Of a DNA stretch of 64,000 nt, positions 8,969 to 18,418 are shown one piece after another. The position numbers were made by a program, and so were the translations under genes. Source of the DNA: an uncultured Bacteroides sp. (GTDB taxonomy: Bacteria; Bacteroidota; Bacteroidia; Bacteroidales; Bacteroidaceae). Location of the stretch: positions 17,100 through 81,099 of the forward strand of contig URDR01000003.1 in assembly GCA_900546645.1 (NCBI GenBank), given 5' to 3'. The notes under the pieces were generated by a model. The model made no database searches. It saw nothing but the letters and a program-made list of their open reading frames with translations, and was not told the DNA's origin. Positions within the stretch are counted from its first letter, which is position 1, and every line of letters starts with the position of its first letter.

Positions 8969-10144
8969 ATGTATATGAAATTTAATCTATTTATAGCAGC
9001 CTTCCTGTTTTCCGGCGCAGTGCAAGCTCAATCCATTGATGAGATATTACGTAGCATCGAACAAAACAGCCCGGAACTGAAGTCGCAGCAACAAGCTACT
9101 CATGCTGCCCAGATGGAAGTGCAGACTTTAAACAATCTGGAAGACCCTTCTGTGGAATACAGTCCTTTCTTCGCCAAAGGAGTAGAAGGTGTGGCCAGTT
9201 CGGAATTGGTAGTGAAGCAGGGTTTCGACTTTCCTACCCTCTATGCAGCCCGAAAAAAGCAGGGAAAGCTTCAGCAAGAAGTACTCAACCGACGGAACGA
9301 AATGAACCGACGTGAGGTCTTGCTTAGGGCCAAAACCTTGTGTCTGGACTTGATTCGGTTGAACCAAGAGCAGAAGCTGCTGGAACAGCGTAAAAAAAAT
9401 GCGGAGGAATTGTTGGCTTTATTTAATGAACGCCTGGAAAAAGGGGATGCCAATATCTTAGAAGTAAATAAAATCAAGATGGAACGCATGAATGTTCAAA
9501 CGGAGGTTGCACAGAATGCAGCTGCTCATCGTAATGCGCTCCAACAGTTGCTTGCCATGAACGGAAACCTTCCGCTTGAGTTTGCTTGCAGCTCGTATCC
9601 TGTTCTTACTCCGGTAACCAGTTACTCAGCCTTGTATGATGAGGTCATGACAACCGATGCAACCCTTCTTGAAGCAGATGCTACCGCACGGGCTGCCGAC
9701 AAAGAACTCAGTGTAAACCGACAGAACTGGTTGCCAAAACTGGAAGTGGCTTACCGGCGTAACACTTCTTTAGGAGAAAAGAGCAACGGGTTTCTTGTAG
9801 GTGGAAGCATTCCGCTGTTTTCAAAACGGAAACGCACGCAAATAGCTCGCGCCCAGGCCATCAGTGCCCAACTGCAGCGGGATGACGTGCGGCTGAAAAC
9901 CGAAGCGAACATACAGAGCCAGTTTAATGAAATACAGCAGCTCAACGAAGCCATGCAGGCTTATGACATTCCACTCATGCATCAAACACTCGACTTGCTG
10001 AAACAAGCCGTTACAGCCGGACAGCTTTCTATCATCGATTACTATGTGGAAGCCGAAGGTGTATACCGAAACCTTCAGGCATACATGGAAATTGAGAACC
10101 AATACCAAAAGCTGATGGCTACTGTTTACAAGAACAGACTGTAA
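8969..10144 (+). CDS. TolC-family outer-membrane efflux protein (CusC/CzcC type)
   Basis: 391 residues. A signal peptide (FNLFIAAFLFSGAVQA) is followed by two outer-membrane efflux protein repeats rich in long heptad helices (SPELKSQQQATHAAQMEVQTL; DVRLKTEANIQSQFNEIQQL). It is shorter than E. coli CusC, as is common for metal channels in Bacteroidetes. It starts 7 bp after the pump gene, clearly in the same operon, and would form the outer-membrane exit duct. Start could be ATG 8969 or ATG 8975. Confidence 0.88.
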   Translation: MYMKFNLFIAAFLFSGAVQAQSIDEILRSIEQNSPELKSQQQATHAAQMEVQTLNNLEDPSVEYSPFFAKGVEGVASSELVVKQGFDFPTLYAARKKQGKLQQEVLNRRNEMNRREVLLRAKTLCLDLIRLNQEQKLLEQRKKNAEELLALFNERLEKGDANILEVNKIKMERMNVQTEVAQNAAAHRNALQQLLAMNGNLPLEFACSSYPVLTPVTSYSALYDEVMTTDATLLEADATARAADKELSVNRQNWLPKLEVAYRRNTSLGEKSNGFLVGGSIPLFSKRKRTQIARAQAISAQLQRDDVRLKTEANIQSQFNEIQQLNEAMQAYDIPLMHQTLDLLKQAVTAGQLSIIDYYVEAEGVYRNLQAYMEIENQYQKLMATVYKNRL

Positions 10145-10243
10145 TGAGATGAAGCACTCAAACCAAACACGCAGGGTGTGAAGTCATGAGGACTTTAATC
10201 ACGAAACAGTAGACTAAAATTAAGTTATTGTTAATCAAATAAC

Positions 10244-10280
10244 AAAGGATACAGTTCAATCGGCTGTATCCTTTTTTTTA
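10244..10280 (+). terminator. Terminator of the metal efflux operon
   Basis: An 11-bp perfect stem, AAAGGATACAG (10244-10254) with CTGTATCCTTT (10264-10274), a 9-nt loop and a following T-run. It separates the efflux operon from the SusC gene. Confidence 0.92.
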
Positions 10281-10309
10281 TTTTATGCTTGCATTTTTAA
10301 CTAATAAAA

Positions 10310-10341
10310 TTTGAGATTTATCATCATAAAATATACTTTTG
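10310..10341 (+). promoter_or_regulatory. Consensus Bacteroides promoter of the first susC/susD pair
   Basis: TTTG (10310-10313), 20 bp, then TACTTTTG (10334-10341) matches the primary-sigma consensus TTTG-N19/20-TAnnTTTG. It gives a leader of roughly 70 nt before ATG 10417. Confidence 0.75.
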
Positions 10342-10416
10342 AGCCCTGAACAAAGCCTTATAAACTTGAGTCTTCTTAATGGAAGGTTCATTACTAATAT
10401 AATTAACTTAATACTT

Positions 10417-13400
10417 ATGGAAAATTACTCTATCTTTTCATCAGGCAATTCGCCAAGAAAGAGAAAATTGCTATCTGCAATTCCTGTAACCTTGAGTCTT
10501 CTTATAGCTGCCAGTGCCACCAGTATGGCTAGTGCATCTGTAACTCCAGGAATAACCAAAACAGCAACAGTCAATGCATCCAATGTAACCGGAGTGGTAG
10601 TTGATGCCTCCGGAGTTCCCTTAATTGGCGTTAACGTATTGGAAAAGGGAACAACAAATGGAACGATTACCGATTTCGACGGTAAGTTTACCTTGAACGT
10701 ATCTTCACCGAATGCGAAGTTAGTTATTTCCTACATCGGATATGTATCACAAGAGGTTTCAGCTCCCAAGAACGGCGAACTGAAAGTGGTGCTGAAAGAA
10801 GACACAGAAACTTTGGAAGAAGTAGTGGTGGTAGGTTATGGTACACAGAAAAAAGCAAACCTTTCCGGCTCTGTATCTTCTGTTGACAGTGAACAGCTCC
10901 AAAACCGACCGATACAAAACGTGAGCAGCGGATTACAAGGATTAATGCCGGGTGTTACCATTACGGAAACCAACGGAGCACCGGGTATGGATAGCGGTAA
11001 TATCCGTGTGCGCGGTACAGGTACTTTGAACTCTGCTTCTCCTTATATATTAATTGACGGAGTGGAATCGGAAGCCATGGGCGATCTCGACCCAAACGAT
11101 ATTGCCAGCATCTCTGTATTGAAAGATGCAGCTTCTGCAGCCATCTATGGTTCGAAAGCAGCCAACGGCGTTATCTTGATTACCACCAAACGCGGTTCTA
11201 CAGGAAAGCCGAAAATCTCATACAGCGGTTATATCAGCTTTCAGAATACCACCGAAACCATTGACCGCCTGAGTTCTTACGAATATGCAAGCATGTATAA
11301 TGATGCATTGAAAAGTGAAGACAAGGCTCCCCGTTTCACTCCAGATGAAATACAGAAATTTAAAGATGGAACCGATCCTAATTATCCCAACACCGACTGG
11401 TATGACCTGGCTTACAAAACAGGTATTCAACACCGCCACAATATCAATATTTCCGGAGGTAATGAGCATGCCAAATACATGGGTTCGCTCGGTTATTTGA
11501 ATCAGACTGGTGTGTTACCGAATGCAGGAAGAGAGCAATTTAATGCCCGTACAAACCTTGACATGAAAATCACCAAACGCCTGAGTGCAAAAATCAATCT
11601 CGCATATATCAAAAACAAATACGATGATGCCAGCTCGGCTTACTACGGAGGAAGTTCCGATCAAATTATCCGTCAGCTTAATCTTATTTCTCCTTGGATT
11701 GTAAATCGCTATGAGGACGGTACTTACGGAACCATTTCAGACGGAAACCCTATAGCTTGGCTTGACTCGGGAATGAAGGTTACACGCGACAATTATAATT
11801 TCACCGGACTGGCATCGCTAGACTATAAGATTCTTGATGAACTGACCTTGACTTTAACTGGATCGTATGTAAACGACTTACAGAATTACAAATACTTCCA
11901 GCCATTTATCCAATATAATCCAAACAAAGCTTCCGACCCAAGCTCACTTGATGAAAGATATTACCGCTGGGACCGCACAAACTATGATGTCTTGCTGAAC
12001 TACGACAAGACTTTCGGAAAACACAACCTGAAAGGATTGGCCGGATGGCACACTGAAAAGTATAACTACAAATACATGAAAGCATATCGTAAGAACTTCC
12101 CTAATGATAATCTGACCGATATGAATGCCGGAGATGCCGCTACACAAACCAATGAAGGCTACAGTCGCGAACTTGCCATGATTTCTTGGTTTGCACGCGT
12201 CAACTATGACTTTGCCGGCAAGTACTTGTTGGAAGCCAATATCCGTGCAGATGCTTCTTCACGCTTTGCCAAAGGAAACCGATGGGGCTACTTCCCCTCA
12301 TTCTCTGGAGCATGGCGCATCAGTGAAGAGAATTTCATGAAAGGAGCCCAGAACTGGTTAAGCAACTTAAAGATTCGTGGTTCATGGGGTATGTTGGGTA
12401 ATCAGGATGCACTGAATAGCGCAGATGCTTCAGGTGCTTTCTATCCTGCCATCAACACATATGAAATTGGAGCTACGTACCCGTTTGGAGGAGCTTTGAA
12501 TTCCGGTTATTATCAGGGTTCTTTCCGCTTGAACACCATTACTTGGGAAAAAGCGAAGACTTGGGGCGTAGGTATTGATTTCGGATTATTCAACAATAAA
12601 GTAACCGGTTCTGTTGACTATTATAACCGCAAAACCGAAGGTATCATGATGGACGTAGCAGTACCCAACGAATTTGCTCTCTCTCCCTACAAAGACAATG
12701 TGGGCGAAATGGTGAACCGAGGAGTGGAATTAAATATCAGCTATAATGACAAGTGGGGCGACTGGAGTTTCGGAGCTGCTGCAAACTTCGCTTATAACCA
12801 CAATGAAATCACTGATTTAGGCGGCGTAGACTATCTTGAAACAGGATATAGCCAACGAAACGCAGTGGGCTTTGCCATGAACTCTTACTACTTGTATCAG
12901 GCTGATGGTTTCTTCAACTCTCAGGAAGAAGCAGATGCATTTACGGCCAAATACGGCAATCCCTTCGGCGGTGGTGACTTCAAAGCCGGTGATATACGCT
13001 ATGTGGATACTGACGGTAACGGAACACTTAATGGGAAAGACCGTGTAATGGCAAACAGCAGTGATCCTGTTTATACTTTCGGACTGAACCTAAACGCTGG
13101 ATGGAAAGGATTTGACCTCTCTTTGATGTTCAACGGTGCAGCCAAAGTTTCACGTTTGTTTGATGCACACGAAGTATATGGCGCCTTCTCAGGAGATGCC
13201 GGACATCCTGCAAGCATCTGGAAAGACGCATGGACTGAAACTAACCACGATGCTTCCATGCCTCGTATCTTTACAGATACCAACTCTCCGAGTAGTTCTC
13301 GCAATGCAGTTTCCACTTTCTGGCTGCAAAATACCAACTACTTGCGTCTGAAAAACCTGCAGCTGGGCTACACGCTTCCCAAGAGCCTGCTTGCCAACTG

Positions 13401-13554
13401 GGGAATCGACAATGTACGTTTCTATTACTCTGTTGAAAACTTGTTCACCATCGACAATATGAAAATAAACATCGACCCTGAAGCTACCAGCCAGCGCCTG
13501 TCTTCATATCCGTTGCTGAGAACACACGCATTCGGAGTAAACATCACTTTCTAA
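10417..13554 (+). CDS. SusC/RagA family TonB-linked outer-membrane protein
   Basis: 1045 residues from ATG 10417 (a longer reading begins at TTG 10339, inside the promoter, and is rejected). An unusual N-terminus (MENYSIFSSGNSPRKRKLL) precedes the hydrophobic signal helix. Then come a carboxypeptidase-like regulatory domain (VTGVVVDASGVPLIGVNVLE through LKVVLKED), the TonB box EEVVVVGYG, the plug domain (about 150-260) and a beta barrel ending HAFGVNITF with C-terminal Phe. It would import a glycan or peptide fragment together with the SusD protein downstream. There is no STN domain, so it is not a FecR-signalling type. The substrate is unknown: no degrading enzyme is adjacent. Confidence 0.93.
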   Translation: MENYSIFSSGNSPRKRKLLSAIPVTLSLLIAASATSMASASVTPGITKTATVNASNVTGVVVDASGVPLIGVNVLEKGTTNGTITDFDGKFTLNVSSPNAKLVISYIGYVSQEVSAPKNGELKVVLKEDTETLEEVVVVGYGTQKKANLSGSVSSVDSEQLQNRPIQNVSSGLQGLMPGVTITETNGAPGMDSGNIRVRGTGTLNSASPYILIDGVESEAMGDLDPNDIASISVLKDAASAAIYGSKAANGVILITTKRGSTGKPKISYSGYISFQNTTETIDRLSSYEYASMYNDALKSEDKAPRFTPDEIQKFKDGTDPNYPNTDWYDLAYKTGIQHRHNINISGGNEHAKYMGSLGYLNQTGVLPNAGREQFNARTNLDMKITKRLSAKINLAYIKNKYDDASSAYYGGSSDQIIRQLNLISPWIVNRYEDGTYGTISDGNPIAWLDSGMKVTRDNYNFTGLASLDYKILDELTLTLTGSYVNDLQNYKYFQPFIQYNPNKASDPSSLDERYYRWDRTNYDVLLNYDKTFGKHNLKGLAGWHTEKYNYKYMKAYRKNFPNDNLTDMNAGDAATQTNEGYSRELAMISWFARVNYDFAGKYLLEANIRADASSRFAKGNRWGYFPSFSGAWRISEENFMKGAQNWLSNLKIRGSWGMLGNQDALNSADASGAFYPAINTYEIGATYPFGGALNSGYYQGSFRLNTITWEKAKTWGVGIDFGLFNNKVTGSVDYYNRKTEGIMMDVAVPNEFALSPYKDNVGEMVNRGVELNISYNDKWGDWSFGAAANFAYNHNEITDLGGVDYLETGYSQRNAVGFAMNSYYLYQADGFFNSQEEADAFTAKYGNPFGGGDFKAGDIRYVDTDGNGTLNGKDRVMANSSDPVYTFGLNLNAGWKGFDLSLMFNGAAKVSRLFDAHEVYGAFSGDAGHPASIWKDAWTETNHDASMPRIFTDTNSPSSSRNAVSTFWLQNTNYLRLKNLQLGYTLPKSLLANWGIDNVRFYYSVENLFTIDNMKINIDPEATSQRLSSYPLLRTHAFGVNITF

Positions 13555-13578
13555 GCTAAACCTTAAATTAATTGAATT

Positions 13579-15243
13579 ATGAAATTTATTTCTTATATAT
13601 TAGCTGGAGCAGCATTGGCTGTAATGCCTTCTTGCAACGACTTCCTGGATACATTACCAACTGATGCCATGACTCCAAGTACTACTTGGCAAACAGAACT
13701 TGACGCTCAGAAATTCCTTGTCGGATGTTATGACGGATGGGAAAGCGGCACTGAAATCCTCTACATGGACTGTACCTCTGACTTTGGATACAACAACTTC
13801 TCTTGGGAAGGCTACAAAGACTTTGCTAACGGAACCATCTCGGCTGCCAACCCTGGAGCCAACTTCTACGACTTTACCATTATCCGCCGGTGTAATACCT
13901 TCTTGGAAAACATAGAAAAAGTAACATTTGCTGATGAAAAAACAAAGAAAGACCTGATTGCACAAGCCCGCGTAATCAGAGCATACAGATACTTCAAGAT
14001 GAACTGGCTATATGGCGGTGTGCCTATCATTGAGAACTATGAAAGTGCCGTCGATGCACAGGTTCCTAAAAAGACGGAGGATGAAGTGAGAACATTCATC
14101 GAAACCGAACTGGATACCTACACTTACGACTTGAGTGTAAAACCAACCGAAAGAGGTAGAATTGCTCAAGGTGCCGCTCTGGCTATACGCATGCGCGAAG
14201 CACTCTATTACGGTGATTGGAGTACTGCAAAAACGAAAGCTCAAGAAATTATCGACCTGCAACAGTATGACCTGGAAAAAGGTAAAGAAGGATATAGCAA
14301 ACTTTTCCAAGTGGCAGGACAAGATTCAAAAGAAATCATCTTGGCAGTGCAATACATCAATTCTACCAAGCCACTGGGTGTAATTGGTCAGATGTATAAT
14401 AACGGTGACGGTGGTTGGTCTTCAATCGTGCCCACTCATCAATTGGTAGATGCCTACGAAATGACCAACGGTAAAACAATTGATGAAGAAGGTTCAGGAT
14501 ACGATAAAAAGCATCCGTTCAAGGGACGCGACCCACGTTTGGCTCTTACCGTCATTTATCCGGGTGCCAATTATGTTAAAAGCGACGGCTCTACTGCTGT
14601 ATTCAATACATTAGATAAAGAGATTGTAAATGCCAAAGGGGAAAAGGCTTCGAACCCTAACTTCATGACGGCAGCCGACAATGCCTCTAAAACCGGACTT
14701 ACTTGGAACAAATACCTGTCGCCTATCACACAATATACGGATATATGGAATACAAATGCTTGTCCCATCGTCTTCCGGTTTGCAGAAGTCTTGCTTACTT
14801 GGGCTGAAGCTGAAAACGAGCTGAATGGTCCGTCGACAGATGTGTTCGATAAGATAGACGAAGTACGTACGAGAACAGGTATGCCAGCCATGGACAGACA
14901 GAAATACAATACCAAAGACAAGCTACGCGAACTTATTCACCGCGAACGCAGCGTGGAATTTGCAGGAGAAGGTCTTCGTCGTGCTGACATCGTTCGTTGG
15001 AAAGATGCAAGCGGAAAAATGGTAGCAGAAACCGTATTAAACGGCCGTCTGGAAAGAAGAATAGGTACCGTTGACATGAACGGTTCTAACCCTGAAACCA
15101 GAGCTACGATCAAATTAGATGCCTCTGCAGAAGAAAAACTTATCGAAGTGCGCAAGTTCGAACCTAAACACCGTTACTTCCCCTTCGCTCAAAGTATTCT
15201 TGATAAGAATCCGAACCTTATTCAAGTAAACGGATACGAATAA
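13579..15243 (+). CDS. SusD/RagB family nutrient-binding outer-membrane lipoprotein
   Basis: 554 residues. Lipobox VMPSC gives Cys at about residue 19, followed by NDFLDTLPTDAMT, the typical SusD N-terminus. TPR-like helices (KDLIAQARVIRAYRYFKMNWLYGGVP) and the C-terminal RagB/SusD block (RLALTV, FRFAEVLLTWAEAENEL, ELIHRERSVEFAGEGLRRADIVRW) are all present. It binds substrate at the cell surface and hands it to the SusC channel. It starts 24 bp after susC, in the same operon. Confidence 0.93.
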   Translation: MKFISYILAGAALAVMPSCNDFLDTLPTDAMTPSTTWQTELDAQKFLVGCYDGWESGTEILYMDCTSDFGYNNFSWEGYKDFANGTISAANPGANFYDFTIIRRCNTFLENIEKVTFADEKTKKDLIAQARVIRAYRYFKMNWLYGGVPIIENYESAVDAQVPKKTEDEVRTFIETELDTYTYDLSVKPTERGRIAQGAALAIRMREALYYGDWSTAKTKAQEIIDLQQYDLEKGKEGYSKLFQVAGQDSKEIILAVQYINSTKPLGVIGQMYNNGDGGWSSIVPTHQLVDAYEMTNGKTIDEEGSGYDKKHPFKGRDPRLALTVIYPGANYVKSDGSTAVFNTLDKEIVNAKGEKASNPNFMTAADNASKTGLTWNKYLSPITQYTDIWNTNACPIVFRFAEVLLTWAEAENELNGPSTDVFDKIDEVRTRTGMPAMDRQKYNTKDKLRELIHRERSVEFAGEGLRRADIVRWKDASGKMVAETVLNGRLERRIGTVDMNGSNPETRATIKLDASAEEKLIEVRKFEPKHRYFPFAQSILDKNPNLIQVNGYE

Positions 15244-15293
15244 ACCATTTAAGTTTTCATTATCAAACCCATTCCCCGTAACGGGAATCTCAC

Positions 15294-15335
15294 AAAGCCC
15301 TGTCACCGCTCGCCAAAGCGTGACAGGGCTTTGCT
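15294..15335 (+). terminator. Terminator of the first susC/susD operon
   Basis: Perfect 12-bp stem AAAGCCCTGTCA (15294-15305) with TGACAGGGCTTT (15321-15332). The following sequence is only moderately T-rich. A smaller inverted repeat (ATTCCC/GGGAAT) lies just upstream at 15271-15288. Confidence 0.8.
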
Positions 15336-15617
15336 TGCTGTCTTCCCAATGAACCAGAGGAAAACTTTCCGGTAAAACTCTACTCTCCATTCCACGCAAC
15401 TTACTCCTCCCGACTAATTCTAGTCTCCTATGAAACCAGAAACTCATCAGCTACGTATATCGCCTGCCCATTCTCTATACGCATCTGACTCTCGCATCCA
15501 GTAGATGCCGTACACATACTGAACCTATCACAACAAGCCAACACGACAAAGAATTGAAAGACACAGGCTGTCTCTCGATTCCCTTTGCTTTTTGACAGAA
15601 CATTATGAAGTTTTTCG

Positions 15618-15625
15618 TACTTTTG
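15618..15625 (+). promoter_or_regulatory. -7 box of the metA promoter
   Basis: TACTTTTG fits TAnnTTTG; TTTG copies at 15584-15587 and 15591-15594 are candidates for the -33 element. The leader to ATG 15652 would be only about 20 nt, so there is no room for a SAM riboswitch in the transcript. Confidence 0.55.
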
Positions 15626-15651
15626 CACAAAATACAAAAATACGAAGCACC

Positions 15652-16575
15652 ATGCCACTAAACTTACCCGATTGCTTACCTGCTATTGACTTGCTTAAGG
15701 AAGAAAACATCTTCGTGATAGACAATTCGAGAGCATCAACACAAGACATCCGTCCGCTGAAGATTGTCATTCTCAATCTCATGCCCATTAAAGTCACCAC
15801 CGAGACAGACCTTATCCGCCTGCTCTCAAACTCGCCCTTGCAGATTGAGGTGAGTTTCATGAAGCTGAAAAGTCATACGCCTAAAAATACGCCCATAGAG
15901 CATATGCACGCTTTTTACCGAGACTTCGAATTAATGCGCAACGAAAAATATGACGGAATGATTATCACCGGAGCTCCCGTAGAGCATCTGAACTTTGAGG
16001 AAGTGGGATATTGGGATGAAATCACCGGAATCTTCGATTGGGCACAGACGCATGTTACTTCCACCCTTTACATCTGTTGGGCTGCGCAGGCGGGTCTTTA
16101 TCATCACTACGGCATTCCCAAATATCCGCTTGAGAAAAAGATGTTCGGCATCTTCGAACACCATGTTTGCAAGGGCTTTCAGCAGTTGCCCATTTTCCGC
16201 GGATTTGATGATGTATTCTTCGTTCCGCACAGCCGGCATACGGAAATAAAGAAAGAAGATATAGAAAAGAATCAATCGCTAAGCATCATTTCTGAGTCTG
16301 CCGATTCAGGCATCCACATCGTCATGGCGAGAGGCGGACGTGAGTTCTTTGTGACAGGTCATTCGGAATATGCGCCACTCACTCTTGACGGCGAATACCG
16401 CCGCGACCTTGACAAGAATTTGCCTATTGACCTGCCACGGAACTATTACCGCAACGACGACCCAGAACAAGGTCCACTGGTGCGCTGGCGCAGCACTGCC
16501 AATCTGCTTTTTGCCAACTGGCTTAATTATTATGTGTATCAGGAAACGCCTTACGATATTAACTTAATCAGATAA
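15652..16575 (+). CDS. metA: MetA-type homoserine O-acyltransferase (probably acetyl-CoA-using)
   Basis: 307 residues from ATG 15652. It acylates homoserine, the first committed step of methionine synthesis, in the cytosol. The protein begins MPLNLPDCLPAIDLL and carries the catalytic Cys142 in YICWAAQAGLYHHYG, a TSTL strand before it, and the His/Glu pair in VTGHSEY (His237, Glu239). The sequence ITGAPVEHLNFEEV puts Glu at position 111, where E. coli MetA has Gly. In this family that Glu is linked to acetyl-CoA use, so the enzyme may be a homoserine O-acetyltransferase despite the usual succinyltransferase label. Longer readings starting at 15592 overlap the promoter. The U32 gene begins 7 bp downstream. 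Confidence 0.95.
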   Translation: MPLNLPDCLPAIDLLKEENIFVIDNSRASTQDIRPLKIVILNLMPIKVTTETDLIRLLSNSPLQIEVSFMKLKSHTPKNTPIEHMHAFYRDFELMRNEKYDGMIITGAPVEHLNFEEVGYWDEITGIFDWAQTHVTSTLYICWAAQAGLYHHYGIPKYPLEKKMFGIFEHHVCKGFQQLPIFRGFDDVFFVPHSRHTEIKKEDIEKNQSLSIISESADSGIHIVMARGGREFFVTGHSEYAPLTLDGEYRRDLDKNLPIDLPRNYYRNDDPEQGPLVRWRSTANLLFANWLNYYVYQETPYDINLIR

Positions 16576-16582
16576 TTGCATT

Positions 16583-18418
16583 ATGACTCACCCTCGTTTT
16601 ATAGAACTGCTTGCCCCTGCCCGTAACTTGGAGTGCGGCATTGAGGCGGTTAATCACGGTGCCGATGCCGTTTACATCGGGGCTCCCTGCTTCGGGGCAA
16701 GGGCAGCTGCGGGGAATTCGCTCGACGATATTGCCCGCCTGGTAGAGTATGCCCATCAGTTTAATGTGCGCATTTATGTGGCTGTCAATACCATCCTGAC
16801 CGATGAGGAGCTGCTGCGTACGGAGGAGATGATTGCCGCGCTCTACCGCATCGGGGTGGATGCCATCATTGTGCAGGATATGGGTATCATGCGTCTCAAC
16901 CTGCCGCCCATCGCGCTGCATGCCAGTACACAGATGGATAACCGCTCGGCTGAGAGGGTACGTTTCCTGCACGAGGCGGGGTTCCGTCAGGTGGTGCTTC
17001 CGCGCGAGCTTTCGCTCGGTGAGATTGCGCAGATTCACAAAGCGTGTCCCGATACGCCGCTTGAGGTGTTTATTCACGGGGCACTGTGTGTGAGCTTCAG
17101 CGGTCAGTGTTACGTGAGTGAGGCGTGTTACGGCCGCAGCGCCAACCGGGGGGAGTGTGCGCAGTTCTGCCGGCTGGCTTTCGATATGGTGGATGCCGAC
17201 GGGCGGACGGTGGTGCGGAACCGGCATCTGCTTTCGCTCAAGGATTTGAACCAGACGGAGAATCTGGAAGCACTGCTCGATGCGGGGGCTTCGTCGCTCA
17301 AGATTGAGGGACGGCTCAAGGATGTAGCATATGTGAAGAATGTCACGGCATGGTACCGTAAAAAGCTGGATGCTATCTTCAAACGAAGAAAGGAGTACCG
17401 GCGAGCTTCATCGGGAAAGGTGGATTTGGGCTTTGACCCGCTGCCAGAGAAGAGTTTCAACCGGGGATTCACCGATTATCTGGCTCACGGACGCAACGGG
17501 GGGATTTTCTCGTTTGATACACCCAAGTCAATGGGTGAGGAAGTGGGCACGGTGAAGGAGGTGGGACGCTCGTGGATTACGGTGGCGGGCGTCAAGCGCT
17601 TTGCCAACGGCGACGGGCTATGTTTCCTCGACGGGCAAGGGCGGCTGCAAGGCTTCCGTGTGAACCGAGTGGAAGGAAACAAACTCTTTTTACAGGAAGT
17701 GCCTCATGTGGTGCCGAAAACGCGACTGTACCGTAACTTCGACCAGGAATTCGAACGAACCCTGCAGCGGCAATCGGCTGTGCGCAGGATAGAGGTGGAT
17801 ATGAATCTCGGTGAGAATGCTTTCGGCTTTACACTGACTCTGACTGACGAAGATGGGAACCGGGCTTCGACAGCCATTGAATATGCCAAGGAAACGGCAC
17901 GCTCGCCTCAGGATGAGAACCGGCGTACGCAGCTGGCCAAGCTGGGGGGTACACCGCTGGTGGCGCGGAGCATCGGGGTTGATTTTTCAGACAACTGGTT
18001 TATTCCTTCGTCGGTGCTGGCGGATCTGCGCCGGCGTGCCACGGAGGCGCTGCTGAGGACACGGCAGCTGAATTACCGCCGCGAAACGGTATTACATAAA
18101 GCAACGACGCACCCCTATCCTGCTGCCGAGCTAACGTATCTGGGGAATGTGATGAACCGCCGTGCGGCTGCGTTTTATCATGACCATGGGGTGAAGCGGG
18201 TAGCTCCGGCATTCGAGCTGGAGCCGTCTCGCGGTGCGGTGCTGATGTTCTGCAAGCATTGTCTGAGATATAGCATGGGCTGGTGTCCGGTGCATCACAA
18301 GGTGCGTGCTCCGTTCCGCGAGCCGTATTATCTGGTGAGTTCCGACGGACGGCGGTTCCGGCTGGAGTTCGACTGCAAGGTATGTCAGATGAAAGTTTAT
18401 GCTGATTCAGAGGAATGA
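16583..18418 (+). CDS. Peptidase U32 family protein (RlhA/PrtC-like)
   Basis: 611 residues. The N-terminal TIM-barrel-like half begins IELLAPARNLECGIEAVNHGADAVYIGAP. The family signature E-x-F-x2-G-[SA]-x-C-x4-G-x-C-x-x-S is intact in EVFIHGALCVSFSGQCYVS. It is followed by CYGRSANRGECAQFC, giving a cluster of Cys that in relatives binds an iron-sulfur cluster. The C-terminal part contains two further Cys groups (FCKHCLRYSMGWC; DCKVCQMKV). Relatives modify RNA (23S rRNA C2501 hydroxylation by RlhA) instead of cutting proteins; RNA modification is the likelier role but is not proven. Base composition is clearly more GC-rich than the SusC genes. It overlaps the next gene by ATGA. Confidence 0.88.
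   Translation: MTHPRFIELLAPARNLECGIEAVNHGADAVYIGAPCFGARAAAGNSLDDIARLVEYAHQFNVRIYVAVNTILTDEELLRTEEMIAALYRIGVDAIIVQDMGIMRLNLPPIALHASTQMDNRSAERVRFLHEAGFRQVVLPRELSLGEIAQIHKACPDTPLEVFIHGALCVSFSGQCYVSEACYGRSANRGECAQFCRLAFDMVDADGRTVVRNRHLLSLKDLNQTENLEALLDAGASSLKIEGRLKDVAYVKNVTAWYRKKLDAIFKRRKEYRRASSGKVDLGFDPLPEKSFNRGFTDYLAHGRNGGIFSFDTPKSMGEEVGTVKEVGRSWITVAGVKRFANGDGLCFLDGQGRLQGFRVNRVEGNKLFLQEVPHVVPKTRLYRNFDQEFERTLQRQSAVRRIEVDMNLGENAFGFTLTLTDEDGNRASTAIEYAKETARSPQDENRRTQLAKLGGTPLVARSIGVDFSDNWFIPSSVLADLRRRATEALLRTRQLNYRRETVLHKATTHPYPAAELTYLGNVMNRRAAAFYHDHGVKRVAPAFELEPSRGAVLMFCKHCLRYSMGWCPVHHKVRAPFREPYYLVSSDGRRFRLEFDCKVCQMKVYADSEE

Larger units (their letters stand above)
15244..15651. other. Intergenic region between susD and metA
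   Basis: A 408-bp spacer with the susD terminator on the left and the metA promoter on the right. The middle (about 15345-15580) shows no coding frame, tRNA or repeat that I can recognise. Confidence 0.5.

Noticed and set aside
10339..10416. Extended SusC start at TTG 10339
   Set aside because: The codon lies inside the -7 box 10334-10341, so it cannot be on the transcript; ATG 10417 gives a sensible start.
15340..15650. Possible SAM riboswitch upstream of metA
   Set aside because: The promoter leaves only about 20 nt of leader, and no riboswitch-like stems are visible.
15592..15651. N-terminal extension of metA starting upstream at 15592
   Set aside because: It would start within the promoter region containing the -7 box (15618-15625); MetA homologues begin at MP-x-x-x-PD, i.e. 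ATG 15652.
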